From positions 1-64,000 of the forward strand of contig NZ_JALPRX010000062.1 in the NCBI RefSeq assembly GCF_023223525.1: DNA of 64,000 nt, written 5' to 3'. Shown here piece after piece: positions 17,887 to 25,524 of this stretch (within the stretch, counting starts at the first letter, position 1; every line of letters begins with the position of its first letter). The stretch comes from Roseomonas acroporae. Lineage in GTDB: Bacteria > Pseudomonadota > Alphaproteobacteria > Acetobacterales > Acetobacteraceae. The notes under the pieces were generated by a model, which ran no database searches, had not been told where the DNA came from, and worked only from the letters and a program-made list of their open reading frames with translations. The translations under genes and the position numbers were made by a program.

Positions 17887-18530
17887 ACATCAACTCGCTC
17901 AACCCGGCCCGGGACATCGAAGACATGCTCTGCACGCTGACGCGCAACTGGTGGCTGTTCATCCTGCGCGGCGTGCTGGCGCTGATCATCGCCGCGCTTG
18001 CGTTCCTGATGCCGGCTGAATCGCTCCTGGCTCTGACGCTGCTATTCGGCACCTTTTCCTTCGCCGATGGCGTGTTAGGCCTGACCTCCGCCATTCGCAA
18101 CATCCGGAAGGGCCGGCGGTGGGGTTGGCTCATGGTCAGCGGCCTGCTCGGCATCGCCACGGGAATCGTCGTCGTGATCTCGCCCTTCGTTGCCACACTC
18201 GTCCTAGCGACGTTCCTTTGGGCCAGTATTGCCTTCTGGTCCGTGTTCTCGGGTGCCCTCGAGATCGCGGCAGCGATCCGCCTGCGAAAGGAAATCAACG
18301 GCGAAATCTGGCTGATCCTGGGCGGCCTTCTCTCGGTCGTTCTCGGTGTCGTCGTGACCTGGATGCTGCTGACGCGTCCGCTCGAAAGCTTTCTCGCGCT
18401 CGGCTGGTTGATCGGCTTCTACGCCGCGATCTTCGGGGTGATGATGATCCTCCTCGGGCTGCGGCTCCGCAAGGCGGATCGCCCGGACGACGGAACCATT
18501 GCTGGCCAGCCCCGGTCGGCGGAGGCGTGA
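17883..18530 (+). CDS. hdeD: HdeD family membrane protein
   Basis: 215 aa with six predicted hydrophobic helices, for example WWLFILRGVLALIIAALAFLMP and a GWLMVSGLLGIATGIVVV segment, typical of HdeD acid-resistance proteins. Mechanism is unknown in the family; HdeD is a constant member of heat-resistance islands. The ATG overlaps the previous stop (ATGA), so translation is coupled. Confidence 0.9.
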   Translation: MNINSLNPARDIEDMLCTLTRNWWLFILRGVLALIIAALAFLMPAESLLALTLLFGTFSFADGVLGLTSAIRNIRKGRRWGWLMVSGLLGIATGIVVVISPFVATLVLATFLWASIAFWSVFSGALEIAAAIRLRKEINGEIWLILGGLLSVVLGVVVTWMLLTRPLESFLALGWLIGFYAAIFGVMMILLGLRLRKADRPDDGTIAGQPRSAEA

Positions 18531-18736
18531 TGTACGCTGTGACAGATGACCGGCGCCTCGCCGGCGGCGAGAACGATTTCTCTCGATGGGACGAGACGAT
18601 CTTCGATCGTTGCCTGAGCGCCGGCTTCAATCCCTTCGGCAGCGGACCGACACCGGTCTTCGTGCGGGACAGGGATCATACGCAGCATAGGGAGAAGCCC
18701 AGACCACATAAGGATCGTGAAAATGCGTGGCCATAA
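18530..18736 (+). CDS. Small hypothetical protein
   Basis: 68 aa; its ATG shares one base with the hdeD stop (TGATG), an arrangement that favours coupled translation. It is charged, with no membrane segment and no recognisable family; it contains FSRWDETIFDRCLSAGFNPFG. It overlaps the proposed start of the next gene. It could be a real coupled small gene or a chance open frame. Confidence 0.35.
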   Translation: MYAVTDDRRLAGGENDFSRWDETIFDRCLSAGFNPFGSGPTPVFVRDRDHTQHREKPRPHKDRENAWP

Positions 18737-19298
18737 TCAACCGCCGTTTCCGCCGAAGATTCCCGGAACCGAGTTGCGATCATGGGACGTGCCGACCGCG
18801 ATCATCTACCGTCCGGCCCGTTCCGCGATGACATCAGCGCCTCGGCCCAGATACTGGGTCCTCGAGTTCGAGCCATCCCGGCCGCCGCAGATCGAGCCGC
18901 TGATGGGATACACGTCCAGCGACGACCCCTATCGCCCGATCCGGCTGAAGTTCCCCGACCGGGACAGCGCCGTGAACTTCGCCGAGCGGCAGGATTGGCG
19001 TTATGTCGTGCACGAGGACGTCGGAGAGGCCCGGGCGGCGAACCACTGGGCGGGCGAGGCGCGGCATCGGCTGCACAGGGGCGCCGATGCCCCGGGAGCC
19101 TTCCGGATCCCGTTCCGCCCTGATCGCGGCAGCAACGATCACCGCCTCTCGCGCGCCGTCGAGCATGAGGGCGCGGACGACCTGTCTTCCAGCGACCGGG
19201 AGGGTTTCGACCCTGTACTCGAAGCCTCTCTCGAATCCTTCCCCGCCTCCGATCCTCCGGTCTGGACGGGTGTGACATTCGCGGGGAAGAAGACGTGA
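18723..19298 (+). CDS. NDUFS4-like (ETC complex I subunit region) protein
   Basis: 191 aa from the ATG at 18723 (GTG at 18717 is also possible). Residues ~42-95 carry the conserved NDUFS4 pattern: WVLEFEP, GYTSSDDPYRPIRLKFPDRDSAVNFAERQDWRYVV. In mitochondria-like complex I this subunit stabilises the NADH-oxidising arm. Here it is fused to a polar C-terminal tail ending FPASDPPVWTG, a motif also seen at the end of small stress proteins. Its role in the island is unknown; repair or protection of respiratory complex I is inferred. Confidence 0.7.
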   Translation: MRGHNQPPFPPKIPGTELRSWDVPTAIIYRPARSAMTSAPRPRYWVLEFEPSRPPQIEPLMGYTSSDDPYRPIRLKFPDRDSAVNFAERQDWRYVVHEDVGEARAANHWAGEARHRLHRGADAPGAFRIPFRPDRGSNDHRLSRAVEHEGADDLSSSDREGFDPVLEASLESFPASDPPVWTGVTFAGKKT

Positions 19299-19331
19299 CG
19301 GCGGACGGCTTCAGGCGCGCGGAGGCGTAGC

Positions 19332-20081
19332 ATGTTCCCGTGGGCAGACACCGTCGCGCGCCGCCATCCGCCCCTCATCGTATGGGCGTTCATCGGCACG
19401 AACGTCCTCGCGTTCCTCTATCAGACCAGCCTGCCACCGCACATGCTGGATCGGTTCCTGTTCGACTTCGCATTGGTGCCGTCGCGCGTCTTCGGCCGCC
19501 TCCGCCTGATCGCACCGTCCGACTGGACGCCGTTCCTGACGAACATCTTCCTGCATGCCAGCTGGCTTCACCTCATCCTCAACATGTGGACGCTCTGGAT
19601 CTTCGGCCCGGCCGTGGAAGACCGGCTCGGGACGGTGCGGTTCACGGCCTTCTATCTGTTCTGCGGCGTGGCCGCGGGGCTCGCCCATGCCCTAGCCAAC
19701 CCCGACTCGGTTGTCCCCGCCCTCGGCGCATCAGGCGCTATCGCGGGAGTGATCGGGTGTTATGCGCGGATGTTCCCGGCGGCGCGGCTGGTGGTGATCG
19801 TGCCGATCCTGTTCATCCCCCTGTTCTTCGAGGTCAGCGCGCTGGCCTTCGCCGTGATCTGGTTCGCGATGCAGGTCATCCCCGGACTGGTGTCGCTCGG
19901 CGACACGGCAAGCGGGGGGATCGCCTGGTGGGCGCATATCGGTGGCTTCGTCGCCGGCTGGCTTGCCACGCCGCTTCTGCGCAAGCCCGCCGGCACCTAT
20001 CGCAGATACTACCGCGACGAGGGGATCTACGGCTTCCTGCCGGATGGCCGGAGAAACGGAGGAGGACGTCCATGGATCTGA
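19332..20081 (+). CDS. Rhomboid family intramembrane serine protease
   Basis: 249 aa with about six transmembrane segments. The catalytic serine is S134 in LGASGAIAGVIG and the catalytic histidine is H202 in WWAHIGGFVAGW. The L1-loop WLHLILNMWTLWIFGPAVED is characteristic. It cleaves transmembrane helices within the membrane; the substrate is unknown. It lies in the plus-strand stress operon and overlaps the next gene by 10 bp. Confidence 0.93.
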   Translation: MFPWADTVARRHPPLIVWAFIGTNVLAFLYQTSLPPHMLDRFLFDFALVPSRVFGRLRLIAPSDWTPFLTNIFLHASWLHLILNMWTLWIFGPAVEDRLGTVRFTAFYLFCGVAAGLAHALANPDSVVPALGASGAIAGVIGCYARMFPAARLVVIVPILFIPLFFEVSALAFAVIWFAMQVIPGLVSLGDTASGGIAWWAHIGGFVAGWLATPLLRKPAGTYRRYYRDEGIYGFLPDGRRNGGGRPWI

Positions 20082-20914
20082 TGCAACTGCTGTGGCTGTT
20101 CTTCATCGTCTCGGCGTTGCAGCCGGTGCTGCAGCGGAAATATCTCGAGGCGATGCGCACCCGGAAGATCGCCCAGATAGAGAGGGCGCGCGGAAGCCGG
20201 GTGATCCTGATGATTCACCGGCAGGAGACGATGAACCTCCTGGGTTTTCCCCTGGTTCGCTATATCGACGTCAATGATTCCGAAGAGGTTCTTCGCGCGA
20301 TCCAGCTGACGGACGCCGAGATGCCGCTCGACATCGTGCTGCATACGCCGGGCGGGCTGGTCCTTGCCGCCACGCAGATCGCCCGCGCCATTCAGGGACA
20401 CAAGGGCAAGGTCACGGTTTTCGTGCCGCATTATGCCATGTCGGGGGGAACCCTGATCGCTCTGGCCGCAGACGAGATCGTGATGTGCGACCACTCCGTG
20501 CTGGGTCCGGTCGATCCGCAACTCGGGCAGATGCCGGCCGCTTCCCTCATCAGGGTCGTGGAGCAGAAGCCGATTGCCGAGATCGACGACCAGACGTTGA
20601 TCATGGCCGATGTCGGTCGCAAGGCAATCGCCCAGGTCGAAGCGGCGGTGCGGCGGCTGCTGTTCGACAAGATGGACGCGAAAAGGGCGGCAGCGGTGGC
20701 GTCGCAGCTGGCCACCGGCACCTGGACCCATGACTATCCGATCTCCGCCGACGAGGCGCGCGAGATGGGGCTGCCGGTACGGACCGAAATGCCGGAGGAA
20801 ATCCTCGAGCTGATGACCCTCTATCCGCAGCCCGTGCGCCGCCAGGGCGGCGGTGTAGAATACCTGCCGGAGCCGCGGCACCGGGAAACCCGCGGGGCCC
20901 CGGCCTCGCACTGA
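20072..20914 (+). CDS. SDH family Clp-fold serine protease
   Basis: 280 aa starting at ATG 20072 inside the rhomboid end, with GGAGGACG just upstream. An N-terminal hydrophobic helix (LLWLFFIVSALQPVL) anchors it, followed by a Clp/crotonase-like fold: HTPGG (91-95) as oxyanion loop and the nucleophile Ser124 in YAMSGGTLIA. These match the SDH_protease (PF01972) / membrane ClpP-like group. Coexpression with rhomboid through a 10-bp overlap suggests the two act in sequence on membrane proteins, which is an inference. Confidence 0.88.
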   Translation: MDLMQLLWLFFIVSALQPVLQRKYLEAMRTRKIAQIERARGSRVILMIHRQETMNLLGFPLVRYIDVNDSEEVLRAIQLTDAEMPLDIVLHTPGGLVLAATQIARAIQGHKGKVTVFVPHYAMSGGTLIALAADEIVMCDHSVLGPVDPQLGQMPAASLIRVVEQKPIAEIDDQTLIMADVGRKAIAQVEAAVRRLLFDKMDAKRAAAVASQLATGTWTHDYPISADEAREMGLPVRTEMPEEILELMTLYPQPVRRQGGGVEYLPEPRHRETRGAPASH

Positions 20915-20965
20915 ACGGCACCGGCCTGTCTGCCCCGCCGAAGCGACACTCAAATGGAGAACAGA

Positions 20966-21388
20966 ATGCCCACCGTCGCTTGCCCGAAATGCAGTTCCGT
21001 CAATCGCGTTCCGCAGGAGCGACTGACGGACAACCCCAACTGCGGTCGCTGCGGCGCCGCCTTGTTCGAGGGCCGGCCGGTCGCGCTCACCGCGGCCAAT
21101 TTCGACCGGCACGCCAATGCCGAATTGCCGCTGCTGGTGGATTTCTGGGCGGATTGGTGCGGACCGTGCAAGGTGATGGCACCGCAATTCGAGGCGGCGG
21201 CGCGTTCGCTCGAACCCCATTTCCGCCTCGGCAAGCTCGATACCGAAGTCGAGCAGCAGATCGCCGGGCGCTACGGCATCCGCGGCATTCCGACCATGAT
21301 CCTCTTCAGAGCCGGTCGGGAGATCGCGCGAACGAGCGGGGCGATGTCGGCCGCCCAGATCGTGCAATGGGTGCGCGCGCAGGCATGA
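20966..21388 (+). CDS. trxC: Zinc-containing thioredoxin (TrxC type)
   Basis: 140 aa from ATG 20966. I prefer this to the ATG at 20954 because GGAGA lies 5 bases before it and the family N-terminus (MPTVACPKCSS) follows. Zinc ligands Cys6, Cys9, Cys26 and Cys29 form the TrxC N-terminal finger. The active site is WCGPC (64-68), and RGIPTMILF holds the cis-proline. It reduces disulfides under oxidative or heat stress. It is a regular member of heat-resistance loci. Confidence 0.94.
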   Translation: MPTVACPKCSSVNRVPQERLTDNPNCGRCGAALFEGRPVALTAANFDRHANAELPLLVDFWADWCGPCKVMAPQFEAAARSLEPHFRLGKLDTEVEQQIAGRYGIRGIPTMILFRAGREIARTSGAMSAAQIVQWVRAQA

Positions 21389-21431
21389 TCGTTCCATCTC
21401 TCCCTCCACGCAACCGCGAGCGGACCCGACC

Positions 21432-22589
21432 ATGCACGGCCTGACCGGCTTGCTCGAGAGCGCGGCGGTGCTTGTCCTTGCTGCCTATGTGCTGCTGATG
21501 GTCTGCGCGCGTGTGGGGGTGCCCAACATTGCCGGATACATCCTCGCCGGCGTGCTCATCGGGCCGGCGGTTAGCGGGCTCCTTGCCGAAAGCGAGGGGC
21601 TCGCCACCATAGGCGAGATCGGTGTCATCCTTCTGCTGTTCGCGCTCGGGCTCGAGTTCTCCTTCGAGAAGCTCGCCTCGCTCCGTCGGCATGTGTTCGG
21701 GATCGGCGCTGCCCAAGTCGCGTTGACCACTGTTCTGATCGCCCTCCCTGCAGCCTTCGTGCTGGATCTCGCCCCCGTCCCGGCGATCCTGCTGGGCGGG
21801 GCGGTTGCCATGTCTTCCACGGCGATGTGCCTCAAGGTGCTTGCGGGAGCGAATGCGCTTGGGTCTCCGGCTGGTCGGCTGGCGATCTCGGTTCTGTTGT
21901 TTCAGGATCTGGCAGCGGTCGGGCTGCTGCTCATGCACGACTCGGCAACCGGCACGGCCGAAGGGAACGGCGTCGCAACCATGATAGGCGGCGCAGCGAC
22001 GCTTGTGACGGCGCTCCTTGTCGCGCGGGGACCGCTTCAGGCCCTGGCCAGATGGACGGCTAGGCAGCGGGAGTCCGAGTTGGCGCAGCTTCTGGCTCTG
22101 TCGATTGCCCTCGGGTCGGCGATTGCTGCGACATCCGTCGGTCTATCGCCCGCGCTCGCCGCCTTCGCGGCCGGAATGATCATCGGAGAAGGAGATGCGC
22201 GCCATGTCGTCGAAAAGGAGATCCGGCCGTTTCGCGATCTGTTCGTGGGCATCTTCTTCATCGGCATCGGATCGAAACTGCCCCTCGGGCTTATCCCCTA
22301 TGTCTGGCCTGCCGTGCTGATCTGGTTGGCGATCTTGATCGTCGGCAAGGCGCTTATTGTGGTTCTGCTCGGGACGCTGTTCGGCGAGGAAGTGGAGATC
22401 ATGCGCAGGGCCGGCATGATACTTGGGCATGGGGGCGAATTCGGCCTCATGCTTATTTCCGTTTCCATTTCCTCGGGACTCCTCTCCGACATGATCGCTA
22501 GCCCACTTCTCCTTGCCATCGGGATCAGCATGCTGGGGGGGAGTCTGCTCGTCCGGTGGACAGCGCGGCAATGCGCTGCGGTTACCTGA
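21432..22589 (+). CDS. CPA2-type monovalent cation:proton antiporter (KefB-like), membrane domain only
   Basis: 385 aa with about 12 hydrophobic segments of the Na_H_Exchanger fold (VPNIAGYILAGVLIGP, GVILLLFALGLEFS, SVLLFQDLAAVGLLL). Full KefB/KefC proteins have a cytosolic TrkA-N/RCK domain and are about 560-620 aa; this one stops after the membrane part. It may be a short natural form or a truncation at the island edge, since the next DNA is a phage-like remnant. It would exchange K+ or Na+ for H+. Confidence 0.88.
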   Translation: MHGLTGLLESAAVLVLAAYVLLMVCARVGVPNIAGYILAGVLIGPAVSGLLAESEGLATIGEIGVILLLFALGLEFSFEKLASLRRHVFGIGAAQVALTTVLIALPAAFVLDLAPVPAILLGGAVAMSSTAMCLKVLAGANALGSPAGRLAISVLLFQDLAAVGLLLMHDSATGTAEGNGVATMIGGAATLVTALLVARGPLQALARWTARQRESELAQLLALSIALGSAIAATSVGLSPALAAFAAGMIIGEGDARHVVEKEIRPFRDLFVGIFFIGIGSKLPLGLIPYVWPAVLIWLAILIVGKALIVVLLGTLFGEEVEIMRRAGMILGHGGEFGLMLISVSISSGLLSDMIASPLLLAIGISMLGGSLLVRWTARQCAAVT

Positions 22590-22642
22590 GAGCGAAAGTC
22601 CCGGCCTTCCCCTATCTACGCTCCACGCAGGAAGCTCATGGA

Positions 22643-22957
22643 TCAGAACTCCATCTGCAGATACACCTTGACACAGTCATCGGCGACGGCGGAGGTCGTC
22701 GCGCCGGTGTTTGGGAAGGGTCGTGGCGACAGGAACCGCGTAGCCGCTGGCGGGGCGGCGGTGATCTCCTGCTCGAAGACCGCGCCGGAGACCTCGGCGA
22801 CAACGAGCGCCCAGACGGAACTGCCGTTGGGCGATGCTGTCATGCACAGGGTTAGCACGCCGCCTGTCACGATGGGGACGCTCTCGCCCATGTCGGTCAG
22901 CGTCGGCGCACCAGTTGCGTCGTTCGCGGAAAGCTGCCACCGAGTTTGTGTGCCCCG
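22643..22957 (-). pseudogene. C-terminal remnant of a phage-virion-like protein
   Basis: The minus-strand frame reads RGTQTRWQLSANDATGAPTL, then a beta-rich stretch with VPIVTGGVLTLCMTASPNGS, and ends LQMEF before a stop. It has no ribosome site and no N-terminal part; the frame is joined on its 5' side directly to the LysR fragment. The composition suggests the end of a tail-fibre or virion-associated protein, but I cannot name the family. It is broken cargo at the island's right edge. Confidence 0.5.
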
Positions 22958-23034
22958 CTGGAAGGCTGCGCCGTTTGCTCGACATGCTGCGCGAACACTA
23001 TGCCGACTTCTCAGCTGAACCGCCGGCGACCTGA
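22958..23034 (+). pseudogene. 3' fragment of a LysR regulator gene
   Basis: Encodes about GRLRRLLDMLREHYADFSAEPPAT and a stop, nearly identical at the end to the intact LysR (8253-9197). Only the last ~25 codons remain; upstream is unrelated phage-like sequence. This is the piece expected if an insertion separated LysR from DUF2274 while duplicating the junction. Confidence 0.85.
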
Positions 23035-23079
23035 CCGGCTCGATCGCGTCGCGCCTTGGCGAAGGCTCGGTCGGTCGCC
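22984..23079 (+). repeat. Right copy of direct repeat flanking the stress island
   Basis: 96 bp, 88 identical to 9147-9246 once a 4-bp gap is allowed. It contains the LysR 3' fragment and the intact 3' end of the DUF2274 gene. Divergence of about 8 percent argues against a very recent exact duplication and for recombination between related but distinct elements. Confidence 0.88.
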
Positions 23080-23255
23080 ATGAATCGCTCGATCATGGGC
23101 ACGATGAGCTTCGAAGGCTCCGGCGCCGTTTGGCCGCTCGTCCGGCCGAGCACCTGAGCATAGGCGACGAGATCGCGATGCACGGCGGCGGGCAGTTCGA
23201 CGCTCACCTTGACCGGCTTGTCGTCGGGCAGCGGCCCGAGCTTGAGCTTTGTCAT
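22998..23255 (-). CDS. DUF2274 domain protein
   Basis: 85 aa. MTKLKLGPLPDDKPVKVSVELPAAVHRDLVAYA resembles a ribbon-helix-helix DNA-binding fold; DUF2274 proteins regularly follow trbI in alphaproteobacterial ICEs. Its ATG overlaps the trbI stop (ATGA). It is presumably a small regulator of transfer genes, but no function is established. Its last codons lie in the right direct repeat. Confidence 0.82.
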   Translation of the reverse strand: MTKLKLGPLPDDKPVKVSVELPAAVHRDLVAYAQVLGRTSGQTAPEPSKLIVPMIERFMATDRAFAKARRDRAGQVAGGSAEKSA

Positions 23256-24454
23256 GGAGTCCCTCCGTGGCCGTAGGGCGCCAGCACCAGGTCGCGCGTG
23301 ACGATGACACGAACCGGGAAGCCCGGTCGGATAGTGAGCGTCGGCTGGATGTTGAGCTGGCGCTGCACGATCTGCTGGCCGGTCTGGCTGATCGAGTTCG
23401 AAGCGCCCGAGCGGATCGCCTGGACGAGATTGTTCTCGTTCTGGCTCGTACCGGCTTCGGCGCCGACGCTGAGCAGGGTCGAGAGGACGGCGGCCTTGAA
23501 CAGCATGCCCCAATGGTTATCGACCTCGTCTTCGAGCCCCGCATAGCCTTGCGTATCGGCGCCCGGCTGTCGTTCCAGCACGATGGAATTGCCGTCCGGC
23601 ATGATGATGCGCGTCCAGACGAGAAGGATGCGGCTCTGACCGAAGGCGACCGAGCTGTCGTATTGACCGATCAGCTTCGCGCCCTGCGGGATCAACAGGT
23701 ATTGCCCGGTCGGGCTGTCGTAGACGGCCTCCGTCACCTGGGCAGTGATCTGGCCCGGAAGATCGGAGCGAATGCCGGTGATGAGCGCCGCAGGGATCAC
23801 GGTTCCCGCCTGCACGACATAGGGCGAAGCCTTGGCTTCGAGGCGGTCGGAACTGACCGTTCGCTTGTCCGTCGCGGCGTTGAGGAACGCGGTCTTGCGA
23901 TCCTGCATGTTCTGCGCGGACCCAGCATCGGCGGGTGGCGTGGGTGTCGGACCGCCCTGTGTAGCCATCGCCGACGGAGCAACGAGGCCGACCGGCTGCG
24001 GCTGCTGATTGGTCTGGGCGAACAGGCGGCTTACGCGCGCTGCCTCGGTCTCCTGAGCCAGCCGCTGCGCCGCGGGATCGGGCGTGGTTGCCGAAACGCT
24101 GGTATTTGGCGCGGCGCCGGCATTCAGGATGGGTTTGCCGAGATCTCCGGGCAACGGCGGCCCAAGTGGGGGCGCCTGGCGCGGAAGGCCGGTATAGTCT
24201 TTCGGCAGCCCGGCCAGCCCCTCGGCCGAGGGGCGGCTTTGGGTGCTGAGCAACTCCTGCCCCGTCTGCGACCTGTTCCGGGTCTGAAGGGCGTAGCCGA
24301 GAGCGCCCGCGATCGCGAGGGCCGACACGGCGCCGAGCGTGATCAGCACCTTGCGCGAGAGGCGCGTGACGCGCGGCCGCTCGCCCCGGAGCCGCAAATC
24401 GGAAGGCACGACAGGCGCTGGCGCCGGCGCTTGTTCTTCCGGTTCGTCCGTCAT
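23252..24454 (-). CDS. trbI: Conjugal transfer protein TrbI (VirB10 family)
   Basis: 400 aa. A cytoplasmic Pro-rich start is followed by one transmembrane helix (KVLITLGAVSALAIAGALGYAL), a Pro/Gln-rich periplasmic linker and a VirB10 beta-barrel domain with YVVQAGTVIPAALITGI and LLIPQGAKLIGQYDS. It spans inner and outer membranes and gates the T4SS core. It overlaps trbG and DUF2274 by 4 bp each. Confidence 0.94.
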   Translation of the reverse strand: MTDEPEEQAPAPAPVVPSDLRLRGERPRVTRLSRKVLITLGAVSALAIAGALGYALQTRNRSQTGQELLSTQSRPSAEGLAGLPKDYTGLPRQAPPLGPPLPGDLGKPILNAGAAPNTSVSATTPDPAAQRLAQETEAARVSRLFAQTNQQPQPVGLVAPSAMATQGGPTPTPPADAGSAQNMQDRKTAFLNAATDKRTVSSDRLEAKASPYVVQAGTVIPAALITGIRSDLPGQITAQVTEAVYDSPTGQYLLIPQGAKLIGQYDSSVAFGQSRILLVWTRIIMPDGNSIVLERQPGADTQGYAGLEDEVDNHWGMLFKAAVLSTLLSVGAEAGTSQNENNLVQAIRSGASNSISQTGQQIVQRQLNIQPTLTIRPGFPVRVIVTRDLVLAPYGHGGTP

Positions 24455-25524
24455 GACCGCGGCCTTCCATCGGTGCGGACGATGCGGACGCGCCGCTCGC
24501 TATCCTTGTCGCCGAGACGGAGTTCGGCCGCGGCGAACAGGCGGTCGACGATGTAGTAGTTGGCGCGAACGCGATAGTTCACCAGCTCGGAGCCGCCGGC
24601 CGGACCGATGACGAAGAGCGGCGGCATTTCGCCCTGGCGGATGCCGGACGGGAATTCGATATAGACCTTCTGGCCGTCGTCGAAGGCGCGCAGCGGCCGC
24701 CAGGCGGGATTGTCACCCTCGATCGCGTAGCGGAAGTTGATCGCGGCGAGATCGAGGCCGGTGGCGATCGGCGCGGCCGTTTCAGCCGCCGCATTTTGCT
24801 GGCGCAACGCGATGAGCTGGTCTTCGGGATATTGCCAGGAGACCGACGCCATATAGGTCTTCTCGGTCGAGCGCAGCTCCAGGAGATAGGTCCGCCGATC
24901 GGTGTTGATGACGAGGTTCGTCATCAGGTCCGGCCGGGTCGGCTTCACCAGGATGTGGACCTTCTTGGTCGGACCCGCGCCGCTTTCCGTGTCACCGATG
25001 ATCCAGCGCACGGTGTCGCCGGCGGCGACCGGCCCCGTGCCGACGAGCTGTTCGCCCTCCTGCAGGGCAATGTCGGTGATCTCACCTGGCGCCGTGTAGG
25101 CCTGATAGAGCGCACCCGCCGAGTAGGGATAGACCTGCACGGCGTTGATGAAGCCGTCGCGCACGGGCTGCACGCGGGCGGCAGCATTCGCGCGATTGAC
25201 GCGCACCTCTGGATCGGTCGATTGCGGCGGCTCCTTCCCGCCGGCAAGGGGCTTCAACTGCCCGGGCAGCGGCAAGGGCTTCGGCAGCTCGACGATCTTC
25301 ACCGGCGCCGGGGGATCGACGGAGAGCTTCGCCGGCACGGCGTTGTCGTAGTTGATGTCGGGCGGAATGAACTTGTGGGCGCAGCCGCCGAGCGCCGTCA
25401 CGGACAGCAGCAGAGCCGCGAAGCCGGATTTACGGAAAGGCGCAAAGCCGCCCTTCTGGCTCGGTTGAGAGACTGAAGGACGTGAAGCCGGACCGCCGGC
25501 TTCCATGGAAATCGGCGGGGTCAT
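24451..25524 (-). CDS. trbG: Conjugal transfer protein TrbG (VirB9 family)
   Basis: 357 aa from ATG 25524, which overlaps the trbF stop (ATGA); a longer frame exists upstream but runs into trbF. A lipobox-like LSVTALGGC (Cys48) suggests an outer-membrane-associated form. The VirB9 domain shows RVNAAARVQPVRDGFINAVQVYPY, FINTDR-like VINTDRRTYLLEL and IPPLF-like MPPLFVIG. It builds the outer-membrane ring of the T4SS with TrbI. Confidence 0.93.
   Translation of the reverse strand: MTPPISMEAGGPASRPSVSQPSQKGGFAPFRKSGFAALLLSVTALGGCAHKFIPPDINYDNAVPAKLSVDPPAPVKIVELPKPLPLPGQLKPLAGGKEPPQSTDPEVRVNRANAAARVQPVRDGFINAVQVYPYSAGALYQAYTAPGEITDIALQEGEQLVGTGPVAAGDTVRWIIGDTESGAGPTKKVHILVKPTRPDLMTNLVINTDRRTYLLELRSTEKTYMASVSWQYPEDQLIALRQQNAAAETAAPIATGLDLAAINFRYAIEGDNPAWRPLRAFDDGQKVYIEFPSGIRQGEMPPLFVIGPAGGSELVNYRVRANYYIVDRLFAAAELRLGDKDSERRVRIVRTDGRPRS

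Larger units (their letters stand above)
9247..22983. mobile_element. Protein quality control / stress-survival island (TLPQC/LHR-like)
   Basis: A cargo block bounded by a direct repeat. Contents: psiE, three hsp20 genes, marR, ftsH, clpK, HPF-sigma fusion, hdeD, NDUFS4-like, rhomboid, SDH protease, thioredoxin and CPA2 antiporter, then a phage-like gene remnant. The gene families match the transmissible locus for protein quality control / locus of heat resistance known in Pseudomonas and Enterobacteria. yfdX and degP are not seen. No transposase is present. Confidence 0.82.

Noticed and set aside
18119-18529. Upstream part of the open frame that ends at 18736.
   Set aside because: It overlaps hdeD out of phase; only the portion after 18530 could be a coupled small gene.
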